Assembly: GCA_009840945.1 (NCBI GenBank)
Contig: VXMU01000098.1
Span: 8,880 to 67,478, forward strand
Source: Chloroflexota bacterium
GTDB lineage: Bacteria; Chloroflexota; Dehalococcoidia; UBA2979
Length of the DNA: 58,599 bases
Direction: 5' to 3'
The translations under genes and the position numbers were made by a program. The notes beneath the pieces were generated by a model that was not told the origin of the DNA, did not search any database, and worked only from the letters and a program-made list of their open reading frames with translations. Within the stretch, counting starts at the first letter, position 1, and the number at the start of each line of letters is the position of its first letter. Of the stretch, positions 8,793-17,491 are shown piece by piece.

Positions 8793-8813
8793 CGAGCCAC
8801 CAAGCACGGGTCG

Positions 8814-9749
8814 CTACTCGCCGCCCTCGATCCACGCCCGGATCAGCTGGTGCGCGATGGTGAACGGCGGGGGGACGCCGAACCCCACGTCCGGCGAGGG
8901 GCCCGCCCCCTCTCTGGCCGACGCGAGGGCGACCGCAACGTCCTCGCGGGTGAACCACTGGGCGTCGCCGATCTCCTCGTGGTCCACCTCGATCTCCGCG
9001 CTCACCGCCTCGGCGTGGCAGCCGATCATGAGCGACGACGGGAACGGCCACGGCTGCGTGGAGTGGTAGCGCACCGCGCCCACGCGCACGCCCGTCTCCT
9101 CGAACACCTCGCGCCGGACCGCCTCCTCGATGGTCTCGCCCGGCTCCATGAAGCCCGCGACGCAGGTGTACATCGGGGCGCGCCGCGCAGTGGGGTTCGC
9201 GAGGAGCGCACGGTCGCCGCGCGCCACCAGCACGATCACGACCGGGTTCACGCGCGGGAAGTGCTCGGCGTCGCACGCGGTGCAGCGGCGCATGTCGCCG
9301 CCGAGACGCGGCACAGTCCCGGCGCCGCACGTCGCGCAGAACCCGTTGCGGGCGTGCCAGTCGAGCATTGAGCGTGCCTGCGCGAGGATGCCCGTCTCCT
9401 CGAGCGGTAGCGCCGCCCCGGCGTCGCGCGCACCCATGAACGCATCCCCACCGGCGAGGGCGTCGAGGTCCGCCGGTGGGGCCGCGCTCACGTCGACCGC
9501 GAGATGGGGAGTCGCGTCGCGCACGCCGAGCAGCACCTGCTCGCCCTCGGCGTCCGGCAGCTCGTCGCGGCTCCGCCACGCCAGCCGCGGCGACGCCTCG
9601 CCCCCCGCGATGAGGGGGTCGAGGTCGCGGAACGCGAGGTAGCGCGCGGCCGGGTCGGCGAGCGTCGCCTCGAGCCACGCGCGGTCACGCCGCTCGTTCG
9701 AGGAGCGGTCCAGGGGGTTGCCGGAGAAGGTGTTCGCGGCCGGGGTCAT
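8814..9749 (-). CDS. nudC: NADH pyrophosphatase / NAD-cap hydrolase NudC (Nudix)
   Basis: This 311-residue protein has the NudC layout: a variable N-terminal domain, a zinc ribbon (C138, C141, C156, C159), a Nudix box at 199-221 (GFMEPGETIEE...REVFEETGV), then the family-specific TQPWPFPSS at 231-239. This QPWPFPxS element separates NADH pyrophosphatases from other Nudix enzymes. It cleaves NAD(H) to NMN(H) and AMP, and relatives remove NAD caps from RNA. Its ATG overlaps the stop of the upstream MFS gene (ATGA), indicating translational coupling. Confidence 0.93.
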   Translation of the reverse strand: MTPAANTFSGNPLDRSSNERRDRAWLEATLADPAARYLAFRDLDPLIAGGEASPRLAWRSRDELPDAEGEQVLLGVRDATPHLAVDVSAAPPADLDALAGGDAFMGARDAGAALPLEETGILAQARSMLDWHARNGFCATCGAGTVPRLGGDMRRCTACDAEHFPRVNPVVIVLVARGDRALLANPTARRAPMYTCVAGFMEPGETIEEAVRREVFEETGVRVGAVRYHSTQPWPFPSSLMIGCHAEAVSAEIEVDHEEIGDAQWFTREDVAVALASAREGAGPSPDVGFGVPPPFTIAHQLIRAWIEGGE

Positions 9750-11188
9750 CCCGCCCGCGACTCCTCGGCGCCCTGGGTCTGGAGGAACGGGTTGCCCGAG
9801 CCGCGCGGGAGCCGCAGCAGGAAGGCGACGGGGATGGCGATGCCACTCAGTGCGGCCAGGAAGAGGACGCCCGTGAAGTAGGTGCCCTGGATGTCGAAGA
9901 ACAGCCCGAGGATCATCGGCGCCAGCACGGCGAACGGCACCGACGTGAAGTTCGTGAGACCCTGGATGGTGCCGAACGAGGGCAGCCCGAAGAGGCGCCC
10001 GACCAGCACGGGGCGCGACGGGATCATCCCGCCGAAGCTAATCCCGAACAGCGACGCGAAGATCACGATCTGCCAGTAGCTCGTCGCGTACGCGACCACG
10101 AGCAGCGACGACATCTGGATGGCCAGCAGGAGCGCGGGCACGATCCGGAGGTCGAAGTCGCGACGCGACAGGAAGTCCATCAGCATGCCCCCCAGCACCC
10201 GCCCGAGCAGGCTCACGAGGGTCATCACGGCCAGGCTGAACGCGCCCGCCTCGCGGGAGAAGCCGAGGCTCACCAGGTACGGGATCTGGTGCAGCATGAA
10301 GCCCGAGATGCCGGTCGACAGCACGCCGTAGATGAGCGCGAGCACCCAGAAGTTGCGGTCCTTCAGGGCCTGCCCGGACGTCATGCCGCCCTCGACCGGG
10401 CTGCCCATCGCGACGACTTCCTCGTCGGTGTCGCCGTCGGGATTGAGGCCCTTGTCGGCGGGCTTCGAGCGGATCAGCATCGCGCACGGGAGGCCGAACA
10501 GCAGCATGCCGAGGCCGAGGATGAACGCGGACTCGCGCCATCCGTAGGTCGCCTCAAGCCACACGACGATCACGACGAACGGCCCGCTCAGCGCGCCGCC
10601 CGAGAAGCCGATGCCCAGCGCCTTGCCGCGCTGGCGCCGGAACCAGTTCACGATCGCGGTGTTGAAGCCCACGCCCATCGTCGAGCTCATACCAATCGAG
10701 ACGAGCGAGAACGACGCGAAGAGCATCCACAGCGACTGCATGAACGCGAGCGACATGATCCCGAGCCCGATCATGACCACGCCGCCGATCGCCGCCGGCC
10801 GCGCCCCGTGGCGGTCGACGAACGCCCCGATGAGCGGCCCAACGGCCCCGCCGACCGGCTGCATGAAGAGCGCCGTCAGGGAGCCGATGCTGCGGCTCCA
10901 CCCGAACGTCTCGAGAATCGGGACGAAGAGGACGCCGAAGCCGTAGACGAAGGATGCACTGACGTACCAGTGGATCCCCATCATCCCGGCGATCATGTAC
11001 CAGCCGTAGAAGAGCCCTCGTCGGCGTCGAGGTGGGGCGGCGGCCACGCCGCCGGGCGCGGCTCCGTCGACGGGCGGTGCGGCCGACGCCGCGAGCGCGG
11101 CGGGCCGCGGCATGAGGTCCTGCATGCCGTCGTGCGTGAGCGCGGCGAGCCTCGCCGCCGTCGCCGGGTCGCGGACCGGAACAGCCAC
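9746..11188 (-). CDS. MFS transporter, monocarboxylate/oxalate-formate antiporter-like
   Basis: This protein of about 480 residues has twelve predicted helices starting at LFYGWYMIAGMMG. The loop 2-3 motif DRHGARPAA is present. The start is taken as the GTG at 11188 (MAVPVRDPATAARLAALTHDG), since the in-frame sequence further upstream is an Arg-rich stretch with no ribosome-binding signal; this choice is moderately certain. The soluble N-terminus holds ALTHDGMQDL, shared with the MFS at 6257. The gene overlaps nudC by four bases. It diverges from the VWA lipoprotein gene across a 194-base gap. Confidence 0.87.
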   Translation of the reverse strand: MAVPVRDPATAARLAALTHDGMQDLMPRPAALAASAAPPVDGAAPGGVAAAPPRRRRGLFYGWYMIAGMMGIHWYVSASFVYGFGVLFVPILETFGWSRSIGSLTALFMQPVGGAVGPLIGAFVDRHGARPAAIGGVVMIGLGIMSLAFMQSLWMLFASFSLVSIGMSSTMGVGFNTAIVNWFRRQRGKALGIGFSGGALSGPFVVIVVWLEATYGWRESAFILGLGMLLFGLPCAMLIRSKPADKGLNPDGDTDEEVVAMGSPVEGGMTSGQALKDRNFWVLALIYGVLSTGISGFMLHQIPYLVSLGFSREAGAFSLAVMTLVSLLGRVLGGMLMDFLSRRDFDLRIVPALLLAIQMSSLLVVAYATSYWQIVIFASLFGISFGGMIPSRPVLVGRLFGLPSFGTIQGLTNFTSVPFAVLAPMILGLFFDIQGTYFTGVLFLAALSGIAIPVAFLLRLPRGSGNPFLQTQGAEESRAG

Positions 11189-11382
11189 GGGTTTCCCGAT
11201 TCGTGCCGCAACACGGTAGCAGTCGCGCCGCTCGGGCGCTGCGTCGCCCCGGCGGGCGGCGCGAGAGATCCGTCGCCTCGGGCCGTTCGTAATACGGCCA
11301 GAGGGCTTCGGGAGAGCGGCGCTCAGTACCCCCGCCGACGCCGCACTCCCCGCCCGCATCAGTGGCTGCACGGAGGTTCGGC

Positions 11383-13119
11383 ATGACCCGCTCGAAGTAC
11401 GTCACCTCGGCCCGAGGACTCCTCGGCGCGTGTCTCCTGGTCCTCGCGTTCGCGCTCGCCGGGTGCGCCGGTGAGTTCGAGGACGACGATGACGACGACC
11501 CATATCAGACCACTACGACCGCCACGGCCGACGCGACGACCACTTCGACGAGCCAGGCGGTGACGACCGCGGCGTCGTCCAGCCTGGCGTCGGCGACGGA
11601 CAGCTCGGACGACAGTGACGGCGCCGCCACCACCGCGAGCGTGATCCAGGATTCCAACGAGGATGCGGCGCCGGGCAAGGAGGGCATCGGGTACTTCGGG
11701 CCGGAGTCGGGCGGGACCGCGAACCCCAACGACCGGCCGCTGCCCCTCATGTACTTCGAGAGCCACGGGGTCAACCCGTTCGTCGACGCCGACGAGGACC
11801 CGCTCTCCACGTTCGCCCTCGACGGCGACACCGCGTCGTACGAGATCCTCGGGCTCTACCTCGGCGAGGCGCGGCTCCCGCCGCCGGAGTCCGTGCGCAT
11901 CGAGGAGTACGTGAACAGCCTGCCGCAGGACTACCCCGCGGCGTCGACGGCGCTCGGGCTGCACCTCGACGCAGGTCCCTCGCCGTTCGGGCCCGAGGGC
12001 TACGTGCTGCTGCGCGTGGGCGTGAGCAACCCGCGGCCGGACACGGACCGCGACCCCGTGTCGCTGATCTTCATCATCGACACGTCGGGCTCGATGGCCT
12101 CCGACAACCGCCTCGGCCTCGCGAAGACCATCGCCGAGGGCATCGCGGACCGCATGATCGACGGCGACCGGGCGGCGCTCGTGACGTACGGCGACTTCGC
12201 GGTCAGGAACATCGACTTCGTCAACTACGACCGGCGGTCGAACCTCGTCACGGCGCTGCGCGGCCTGTACGCCAACGGCAGCACGTACGCTGAGGCCGGC
12301 CTGCGCATGGCGTATGGCATGGCCGAGGACGAGCTCGACGAGGGGCGCACGGTCCGCCTCGTGCTCTTCTCCGACGGCGTCGCGAACGTCGGCGCCACCG
12401 GGCCGGAGTCGATCCTCGAGTTCGTCGACGAGCAGGCGCACCGGCAGGCGACGCTGACCGCGATCGGCGTCGGCATCTCCGGCAACTACAACGACGTGCT
12501 GATGGAGGCGCTCGCGAACCGCGGCAACGGGACCTACCACTACCTCTACGACCACGCGGCCGGCGAGGAGTACCTCTCCGAGGACGTGAACGGCGTCTTC
12601 ACGGAGACCGCTCGCGACGCGCGCATCCAGATCGAGTTCAACGCCGACGCCGTCCGCAAGTACCGGCTGATCGGCTACGAGAACCGCGCGGTCGCCGACG
12701 AGGACTTCGAGGACGACACGCTAGACTTCGGCGAGCCCGGCTTCGCGCGCGACGTGACCGCGCTCTACGAGCTGCGCCTCGAGGAGGGCGCGTCGGCGAG
12801 CGACACGCTCGCCACGGTCCGGCTGCGCTGGCTCAGCCCGGCCTCCGGCGGGGCGATCGAGACCTCGGCCGGCATCAGCGTGGGCGATGTCGCGGGCAGC
12901 GTCGGCGACACGAGCGCGCACTTCCGCCAGGCCGCCGCGGTCGCCGAGTTCGCCGAGTTGCTGCGCAAGTCGTTCTGGGCGCAGTGCGGCGAGATCTCGG
13001 CAGTCGCGGACCTCCTCGACGGCATCGACGACGAGCTGGGCGGGGACAGCGACTACACTCGGCTCGTGGGCCGCGTGGCGCGGGCGTCGGAGTACTTCGA
13101 GCCTTACTGCAAGGAGTAG
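11383..13119 (+). CDS. YfbK-like VWA-domain lipoprotein
   Basis: This 578-residue protein has a lipoprotein signal peptide with lipobox LAGC (cysteine 28), then a Asp/Thr/Ser-rich linker. Next is the YfbK N-terminal domain (DPLSTFALDGDTASYE...PPPESVRIEEYVN), a von Willebrand A domain with the MIDAS motif DTSGS from residue 233, and a C-terminal DUF3520-type region (LIGYENRAVADEDF). The ATG at 11383 has GGAGG seven bases upstream. The protein is likely anchored outside the cytoplasmic membrane and binds a divalent metal for protein-protein contact. The family role is poorly known. A TAATAC box at 11290-11295 may be part of its promoter. Confidence 0.92.
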   Translation: MTRSKYVTSARGLLGACLLVLAFALAGCAGEFEDDDDDDPYQTTTTATADATTTSTSQAVTTAASSSLASATDSSDDSDGAATTASVIQDSNEDAAPGKEGIGYFGPESGGTANPNDRPLPLMYFESHGVNPFVDADEDPLSTFALDGDTASYEILGLYLGEARLPPPESVRIEEYVNSLPQDYPAASTALGLHLDAGPSPFGPEGYVLLRVGVSNPRPDTDRDPVSLIFIIDTSGSMASDNRLGLAKTIAEGIADRMIDGDRAALVTYGDFAVRNIDFVNYDRRSNLVTALRGLYANGSTYAEAGLRMAYGMAEDELDEGRTVRLVLFSDGVANVGATGPESILEFVDEQAHRQATLTAIGVGISGNYNDVLMEALANRGNGTYHYLYDHAAGEEYLSEDVNGVFTETARDARIQIEFNADAVRKYRLIGYENRAVADEDFEDDTLDFGEPGFARDVTALYELRLEEGASASDTLATVRLRWLSPASGGAIETSAGISVGDVAGSVGDTSAHFRQAAAVAEFAELLRKSFWAQCGEISAVADLLDGIDDELGGDSDYTRLVGRVARASEYFEPYCKE

Positions 13120-13154
13120 CGCCACGGAGCGACCGCGCGCGCGAGGAGCCATCG

Positions 13155-14052
13155 ATGACCGCCCAGACCGAGAGCACCATGCCCACCGACATCGCTATCG
13201 TCGATACGCTCCTCGGCATCCCGTCGGTCGACAAGACGGGCGCGTACGACTGGCTGCGCCCGCTGCTGCGGGACGCCGAGTCGCTCGACGCGTTCGACTT
13301 CCCGGTGCAGTACCAGTACCACGCGCTGCCCGACGTGCCGAAGGACGGCACCGTTGACGACATGATCGACTTCACCGTCGAGCAGATGAGCACCGCATCT
13401 GGAAGGCGCTGCTGGGCGTTGGCCTCGACGCGGACGACCCGGGGCGGCGTGCGATGGAGCGCTACCCGGAGCGCTCTTCGGTAGCTTCAGCATCGACCCC
13501 AACCTCGGCGTCCCGACGCTGCGCGAGCTGCAGCATGCCGTCGAGGACCTCGGCGTGAAGGCGGCGAGCGTGACGCCCGCGTTCGTCGCCCCGCAGTGCC
13601 CGATCAACGACAAGCGGATGTACCCGGTCTATGCGAAGTGTTGCGAGCTCGACATCCCGATCCTCTGCACGACGGGCGTGCCGGGCCCGCGCGTGCCGAT
13701 GGCGCCGCAGGACGTCTCGCTCATCGACGAGGTGATGTGGTTCTTCCCGGAGCTCAAGTTCGTGATGCGGCACGGCGGGGAGCCGTGGACGTGGCTGGCG
13801 GCGAAGCTGCTGCTGAAGTGGCCGAACCTCTACTACTCGACCAGCGCGTTCGCGCCCAACCACTACCCGGACGACATCGTGCAGTTCGCGAACACGCGAG
13901 GGGCGCACAAGGTGATGTACGCGGGCTACTTCCCGGCCGGGCTCTCGCTCGACCGCATCTTCCGCGACATGCCGTACGTGCCGTTCCGCGAGCACGTCTG
14001 GCCGAAGTTCCTGCGCGACAACGCCGTGCGCGTCTTCGGCCTCGAGGAGTAG
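13155..14052 (+). pseudogene. Amidohydrolase_2-family (ACMSD-like) gene with two frameshifts
   Basis: The gene opens at ATG 13155 (MTAQTESTMPTDIAIVDTLL) and closes at 14052 (VRVFGLEE), but three frames must be joined. The first shift is just after the ATG codon at 13386-13388, where one base is missing before HRIWKALLGVGLDADD. The second is near 13480, where ERS-S should read ERFFGSFSIDPN and again one base is missing. Repaired, the product would be about 299 residues. The C-terminal half has the family's FVMRHGGEPW element. The usual N-terminal metal motif DxHxH reads VDTLLG here. Either a recent pseudogene or sequencing error is possible; every neighbouring gene is intact. Confidence 0.75.
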
Positions 14053-14067
14053 CGGGCCTCCGGCTGC

Positions 14068-14862
14068 CTACCGGCCCTGGAACTGCGGCTCGCGCCTCTC
14101 GAGGAAGGAGCGGATGCCCTCGGCGCCGTCCTCGGTCGCGCCGAGCTGGCGGTTGTAGGCCTGGCTCAGCTCCTGCACGCGCGACAGGCCGTCTTGCTCG
14201 ACGACGTTGACCATGCGCTTCGAGGCTGCCATGCCCAGCGGTGGCCCGCCCGCGATCTCCGTCGCGAGCTCGACTGCACGCGCCTCAAGGTCCTCGACCG
14301 GTACGACCTCGAGCACGAGGCCGAGGTCGAGCGCCTCCTGCGCGTCGATGCGGCGGGCGGTGAAGATGAGCTCGAGCGCGCGCTGGCGGCCGACCTGCTC
14401 CTGGAGGAAGTAGCTCAGCCCGTACTCCGGGACGATGCCGCGCTTCATCTGCGCCGCCTGGAAGATCATGTTGTCGGCCGCGATGCGGAGGTCGCAGGCG
14501 AGGGCAAGGGAGAAGCCGCCGCCCATCGCGTAGCCGTTGATGGCGCCGATGATGGGCGCGTCACAGTCGCGCATGAAGCTGACCACCTCGACCTCCGGGT
14601 GGCCGCGCCGCCACGGGTCGGGCTCGGCGTCGGGATCCTTGGGCGAGAAGTCCCCGCCGGCGCAGAAGGCGCGACCGGCGCCCGTGAAGACGATGACGCG
14701 CGTCTGGTAGGAGCCACGCTTGAAGGCGGCAAAGTAGTCGTTCAGTTCCTGGATGAGGTCGGGGTTGAGCGCGTTGAGGCGCTCGGGCCGGTTCATCCGC
14801 ACCACGGTCACGCCGCCGTCGCGCGCCTCGACCTCCACCACGCTCTCGACCGTCGTCGTCAT
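14068..14862 (-). CDS. Enoyl-CoA hydratase/isomerase (crotonase) family protein
   Basis: This 264-residue crotonase shows NRPERLNALNPD, GAGRAFCAGGDFSPKD and INGYAMGGGFSLALACD. The two classical catalytic glutamates are replaced by serine and glutamine (FQAAQMKRG). An acidic residue in GIVPEYGLSYFLQ sits where PaaG-type isomerases have VPD. It is the nearest relative in the window of the crotonase at 901-1707. The ATG follows GGAGGTGGGCG. It is convergent with the broken amidohydrolase gene, with 15 bases between stops. Confidence 0.92.
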   Translation of the reverse strand: MTTTVESVVEVEARDGGVTVVRMNRPERLNALNPDLIQELNDYFAAFKRGSYQTRVIVFTGAGRAFCAGGDFSPKDPDAEPDPWRRGHPEVEVVSFMRDCDAPIIGAINGYAMGGGFSLALACDLRIAADNMIFQAAQMKRGIVPEYGLSYFLQEQVGRQRALELIFTARRIDAQEALDLGLVLEVVPVEDLEARAVELATEIAGGPPLGMAASKRMVNVVEQDGLSRVQELSQAYNRQLGATEDGAEGIRSFLERREPQFQGR

Positions 14863-14955
14863 CGCCCACCTCCGTCGATGTGTCGTGCTCGTGGCGTGCA
14901 GGGTACAGGGCGTCGAGTAGACCGTGGGCGAACGGCGATCGCGGGCTGCCGTCGG

Positions 14956-15726
14956 CTACTCGGCGAAGTCGAACAGCACGGGGGCGTGGTCCGAGGGCTT
15001 CTTGCCCTTGCGGAAGTCGCGGTCGAACCCCGCCTCACGCAGCCTCGACGCGAGGTCGGGGCTCACGAGGGCGAGGTCGATGCGCAGGCCGAGGCCGCGG
15101 TGGAAGTTGCCGCCGCGGTAATCCCACCACGTGTGCTGCACCAGGTCCGGCTCGACCACGCGGAAGGCGTCCGCCAACCCGGCGTCGAGGATCGCGCGCA
15201 GGCGCTCGCGCTCCGGCTCGCTGGTGTGCGTGGCGCCCTCGAAGGCCTCGGGGTCGTACACGTCGATGTCGGCGGGGGCGATGTTGAAGTCGCCGGCGAT
15301 GGCGAGTGGCTGCCCGGAGAGCGCGCGGGTGCGCTCCGCCATGGCGTCGAGGAAGGCGAGCTTGGCGTCGTACATCGGGTCGTCGAGCGCCCGGCCGTTG
15401 ACGACGTAGACACTGGCGACGCGGACGCCGTTCAGGGTCGCCTCGACCCAGCGGGCCTCCTCGGGCAGCGGGTTGCCGGGCAGGTCCGTCGAGACGTCGT
15501 CGAGCGCCGCGTCGTGGCGGGCGAGGATGGCGACGCCGGCCCACTGCCCGGCCGAGTGGTCGGCGGCGTGGTAGCCGGCGGCGGCGAGTTCGTCGTGCGG
15601 GAACGTCTCCGGCGCGACCTTCGTCTCCTGCAGGCAGACGGCGTCAGGCGCGTGGATGTCGAGGAACTCGAGCAGGCGCGGCAGGCGCGCCCGCACCGAG
15701 TTCACGTTCCAAGTGGCGAGTAGCAC
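14956..15726 (-). CDS. xth: Exodeoxyribonuclease III (AP endonuclease, EEP family)
   Basis: This 256-residue protein begins LLATWNVNSVRARLPRLLEFL and carries the ExoIII signature QETKV, then AIAGDFNIAP, LRIDLALVS and a C-terminal KPSDHAPVLFDF with the catalytic Asp-His pair. It incises DNA at abasic sites and removes 3' blocks in base-excision repair. The start is a GTG at 15726. The upstream flank separates it from the PuuD-like gene by 61 bases, and it runs leftward towards the crotonase at 14862. Confidence 0.93.
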   Translation of the reverse strand: MLLATWNVNSVRARLPRLLEFLDIHAPDAVCLQETKVAPETFPHDELAAAGYHAADHSAGQWAGVAILARHDAALDDVSTDLPGNPLPEEARWVEATLNGVRVASVYVVNGRALDDPMYDAKLAFLDAMAERTRALSGQPLAIAGDFNIAPADIDVYDPEAFEGATHTSEPERERLRAILDAGLADAFRVVEPDLVQHTWWDYRGGNFHRGLGLRIDLALVSPDLASRLREAGFDRDFRKGKKPSDHAPVLFDFAE

Positions 15727-15787
15727 GACGACGCCCCGCGTGTCGCGGCGCGTCGTCGCGCGATGTGCCTGCTACGCGTCCCGGCGA

Positions 15788-16525
15788 TCAGGCCTGGAAC
15801 AGCATCTCGAAGACGACGTAGAAGACGACGGTCAGGACGAAGCCCGAGATGAGCACGCCCCGGATCGTGTCGTACGGCGCCTTCGACCAGTGCGGCGCGT
15901 GGCCGAACGGCCAGCCCAGCGCGTTGAGCTCGATGGCCCCGACGATGACCACGAAGATCACCCACCACGCCGCGAGCGAGTCGTTCGCGAGGCTCCCCGC
16001 GAAGTGGCTCGAGCCGAACAGGTGCGAGGTGCCGCCCATGAAGAGCAGCATCGGGATCGAGAACAGCGTGTTGGTGCGCGACGCCAGCGCTGCGCGGCGG
16101 GCCGCCGCCGGAGCGCCCGGGTCCGCCTCGCCGCCGTCGGCGACGGTGTTGGCCGAGCCGATGGCGATCTGCTGCGCGGGCCAGATCACGAGCCAGACGT
16201 TGCTGAACATGATGATGCCGAGGATGCCGCCGCCGGCGATCGCCGTGCCCTGCACCGTGCTGAAGTAGTCGCGCGTGATCTGCTCGTTGAAGGCGAGGAT
16301 CAGGATGCCCGTGAGCACCGTGAACATCGCGCCCCAGCGGAACCACCACAGCGCGCGCCAGGTGACGCGCCGCATCGCCTCGGACCGGCCCTCGGGCGTC
16401 ATCTCCGCGAAGGCGGGCACCTGCACGAAGTTGAAGTAGTAGAGCAGGCCGATCCAGGTAATGCCGGCGAGGAAGTGCGCCCATCTCGACAGGAATGAGT
16501 AGCCTTCCTGGGTCAGAATCTCCAT
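15788..16525 (-). CDS. Urate-oxidase N-terminal (PuuD-type) membrane protein
   Basis: This protein of about 245 residues resembles the membrane domain of bacterial PuuD: RWAHFLAGITWIGLLYYFNFVQ near the N-terminus, then WWFRWGAMFTVLTG, IIMFSNVWLVIWPAQ and further helices. Six or seven membrane spans are likely. PuuD joins this domain to a cytochrome c in urate oxidation, but no cytochrome domain is present here and no purine genes are nearby, so a urate role is not supported. Histidines in the first helix could bind haem, as the family suggests. The ATG at 16525 follows AAGGTGGGGG; an in-frame GTG at 16534 is an alternative. Confidence 0.8.
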   Translation of the reverse strand: MEILTQEGYSFLSRWAHFLAGITWIGLLYYFNFVQVPAFAEMTPEGRSEAMRRVTWRALWWFRWGAMFTVLTGILILAFNEQITRDYFSTVQGTAIAGGGILGIIMFSNVWLVIWPAQQIAIGSANTVADGGEADPGAPAAARRAALASRTNTLFSIPMLLFMGGTSHLFGSSHFAGSLANDSLAAWWVIFVVIVGAIELNALGWPFGHAPHWSKAPYDTIRGVLISGFVLTVVFYVVFEMLFQA

Positions 16526-16643
16526 ATCCCCCACCTTCCAAGATCCGCCGCGTTGGGCGGGAGCTTATCACACGGGATCGAGGCCGGTGCGGGATGCAAA
16601 TGCGCGATCAGGGCCGGTATTGCACAGTGTTACAAACGCTCAC

Positions 16644-17123
16644 TCATTCGATAACGAGGACGCCCTCCATGCCCACCTCGCGGTGTCCGGGGATCGTGCA
16701 GTAGAAGTCGATCGTCCCCGCCCCCGGCACACGCAACAGCAGCGTCGCCGACTCTCCACGGTCGAGCAGGACGTGCACGTCGTACTCCTCGCTCTCAAGC
16801 GCGCTGGGCGAGGCGTCACCGGTGAACACGTCGATCGTGAAGTCGTGCTCGATGACGCCACGGTTGCGCATCTCGATGGCGAACACGGAGCCGGCGGGCG
16901 CGCGCAGCTCCTCGACGCTGTAGGCGATGTCACGCATGTCGAGCTTGAGCGTGACCACGGGGGCCTCGCCGTTGAGCGTCGGGCCGGGCGTCGGCGACGG
17001 CGTGGGGGTCCCGCTCCCGCTCGACCCGCCGCCTCCGCCCGTGCAGGCTGCGAGCATGAGCGCGAGGACCAGCAGTCCTCCCGTCAGCGTCGAGGCTCGG
17101 ACCACACGTCGCAGCGTCGTCAT
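16644..17123 (-). CDS. Cupredoxin-like copper-binding lipoprotein
   Basis: This 159-residue protein has a lipoprotein signal peptide with lipobox LAAC, a Gly/Ser/Pro/Thr linker, and a plastocyanin-like beta barrel. The type 1 copper ligands are visible: histidine in GVIEHDFTID and the cluster C-x4-H-x4-M in FYCTIPGHREVGMEG. It is probably an exported electron carrier or the cupredoxin part of a redox chain. The ATG at 17123 has GGGAG seven bases upstream; an in-frame ATG at 17138 would add five residues. No oxidase subunits are adjacent, so its partner is unknown. Confidence 0.88.
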   Translation of the reverse strand: MTTLRRVVRASTLTGGLLVLALMLAACTGGGGGSSGSGTPTPSPTPGPTLNGEAPVVTLKLDMRDIAYSVEELRAPAGSVFAIEMRNRGVIEHDFTIDVFTGDASPSALESEEYDVHVLLDRGESATLLLRVPGAGTIDFYCTIPGHREVGMEGVLVIE

Positions 17124-17288
17124 GCGTGCTCCCGCCATGCGTCTGGTGAGGCTGTACCAGTGTCCGTGCGCGAGGTGTTGAGCGGAAGCTGGCGCAGCGC
17201 GCAGAGCGCACCGCTTATGTCCATAATTGTGGGTTACGTTGATAAGTGGCCGTGTGTTATGGTGTCGGCGGGTGAAGAACCCTCGCGG

Positions 17289-17318
17289 GGTCGGCCGGAT
17301 GAGTGGCGCCGGCCGACC
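17289..17318. repeat. Perfect 10-bp inverted repeat (hairpin)
   Basis: The arms GGTCGGCCGG (17289-17298) and CCGGCCGACC (17309-17318) are exact reverse complements around a 10-base loop. A smaller ACCC/GGGT hairpin overlaps its left side. No T-run follows, so it is not a typical intrinsic terminator. Confidence 0.6.
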
Positions 17319-17441
17319 TCCGCTCCTCCCTCTCGATTCCAGCTAGTTATGTAGAAGGACGCGCGGGCGTTGGCGCTCGCCAGGAGTGATCCGCGCCACA
17401 GTCGAAGCGCCGGTCGCGCCCCCCGGACCCCCTCACCCTCG

Positions 17442-17467
17442 CCTTCTCCCCCCGTCGGGGGAGAGGG
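17442..17467. repeat. CT/GA-rich palindrome resembling widespread intergenic REP-like elements
   Basis: The arms CCTTCTCCCCC and GGGGGAGAGGG pair over eleven bases (one G-T wobble) around a CGTC loop. It is preceded by CCCCCTCACCCTCG. The combined pattern recalls the CCCTCACCC...CTCTCCC...GGGAGAGGG palindromes scattered through many bacterial genomes. It lies 24 bases past the 3' end of the alpha/beta hydrolase gene and could act as its transcript end. Confidence 0.55.
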
Positions 17468-17491
17468 AACTCGCTCGACGGGCGCAGACGA

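Larger units (their letters stand above)
17124..17491. other. Longest non-coding stretch in the window
   Basis: No convincing protein gene lies here. The stretch from 17217 to 17265 is unusually AT-rich for this genome and may hold the cupredoxin promoter reading leftward. It is followed by a perfect 10-base inverted repeat at 17289-17318 and a second hairpin at 17442-17467. A small RNA is conceivable but no clean sigma-70 promoter was found. Confidence 0.5.

Noticed and set aside
17258-17263. -10 box TATGGT with a TTGATA -35 for a small RNA
   Set aside because: The spacing is only 13 bases, too short for a sigma-70 promoter.
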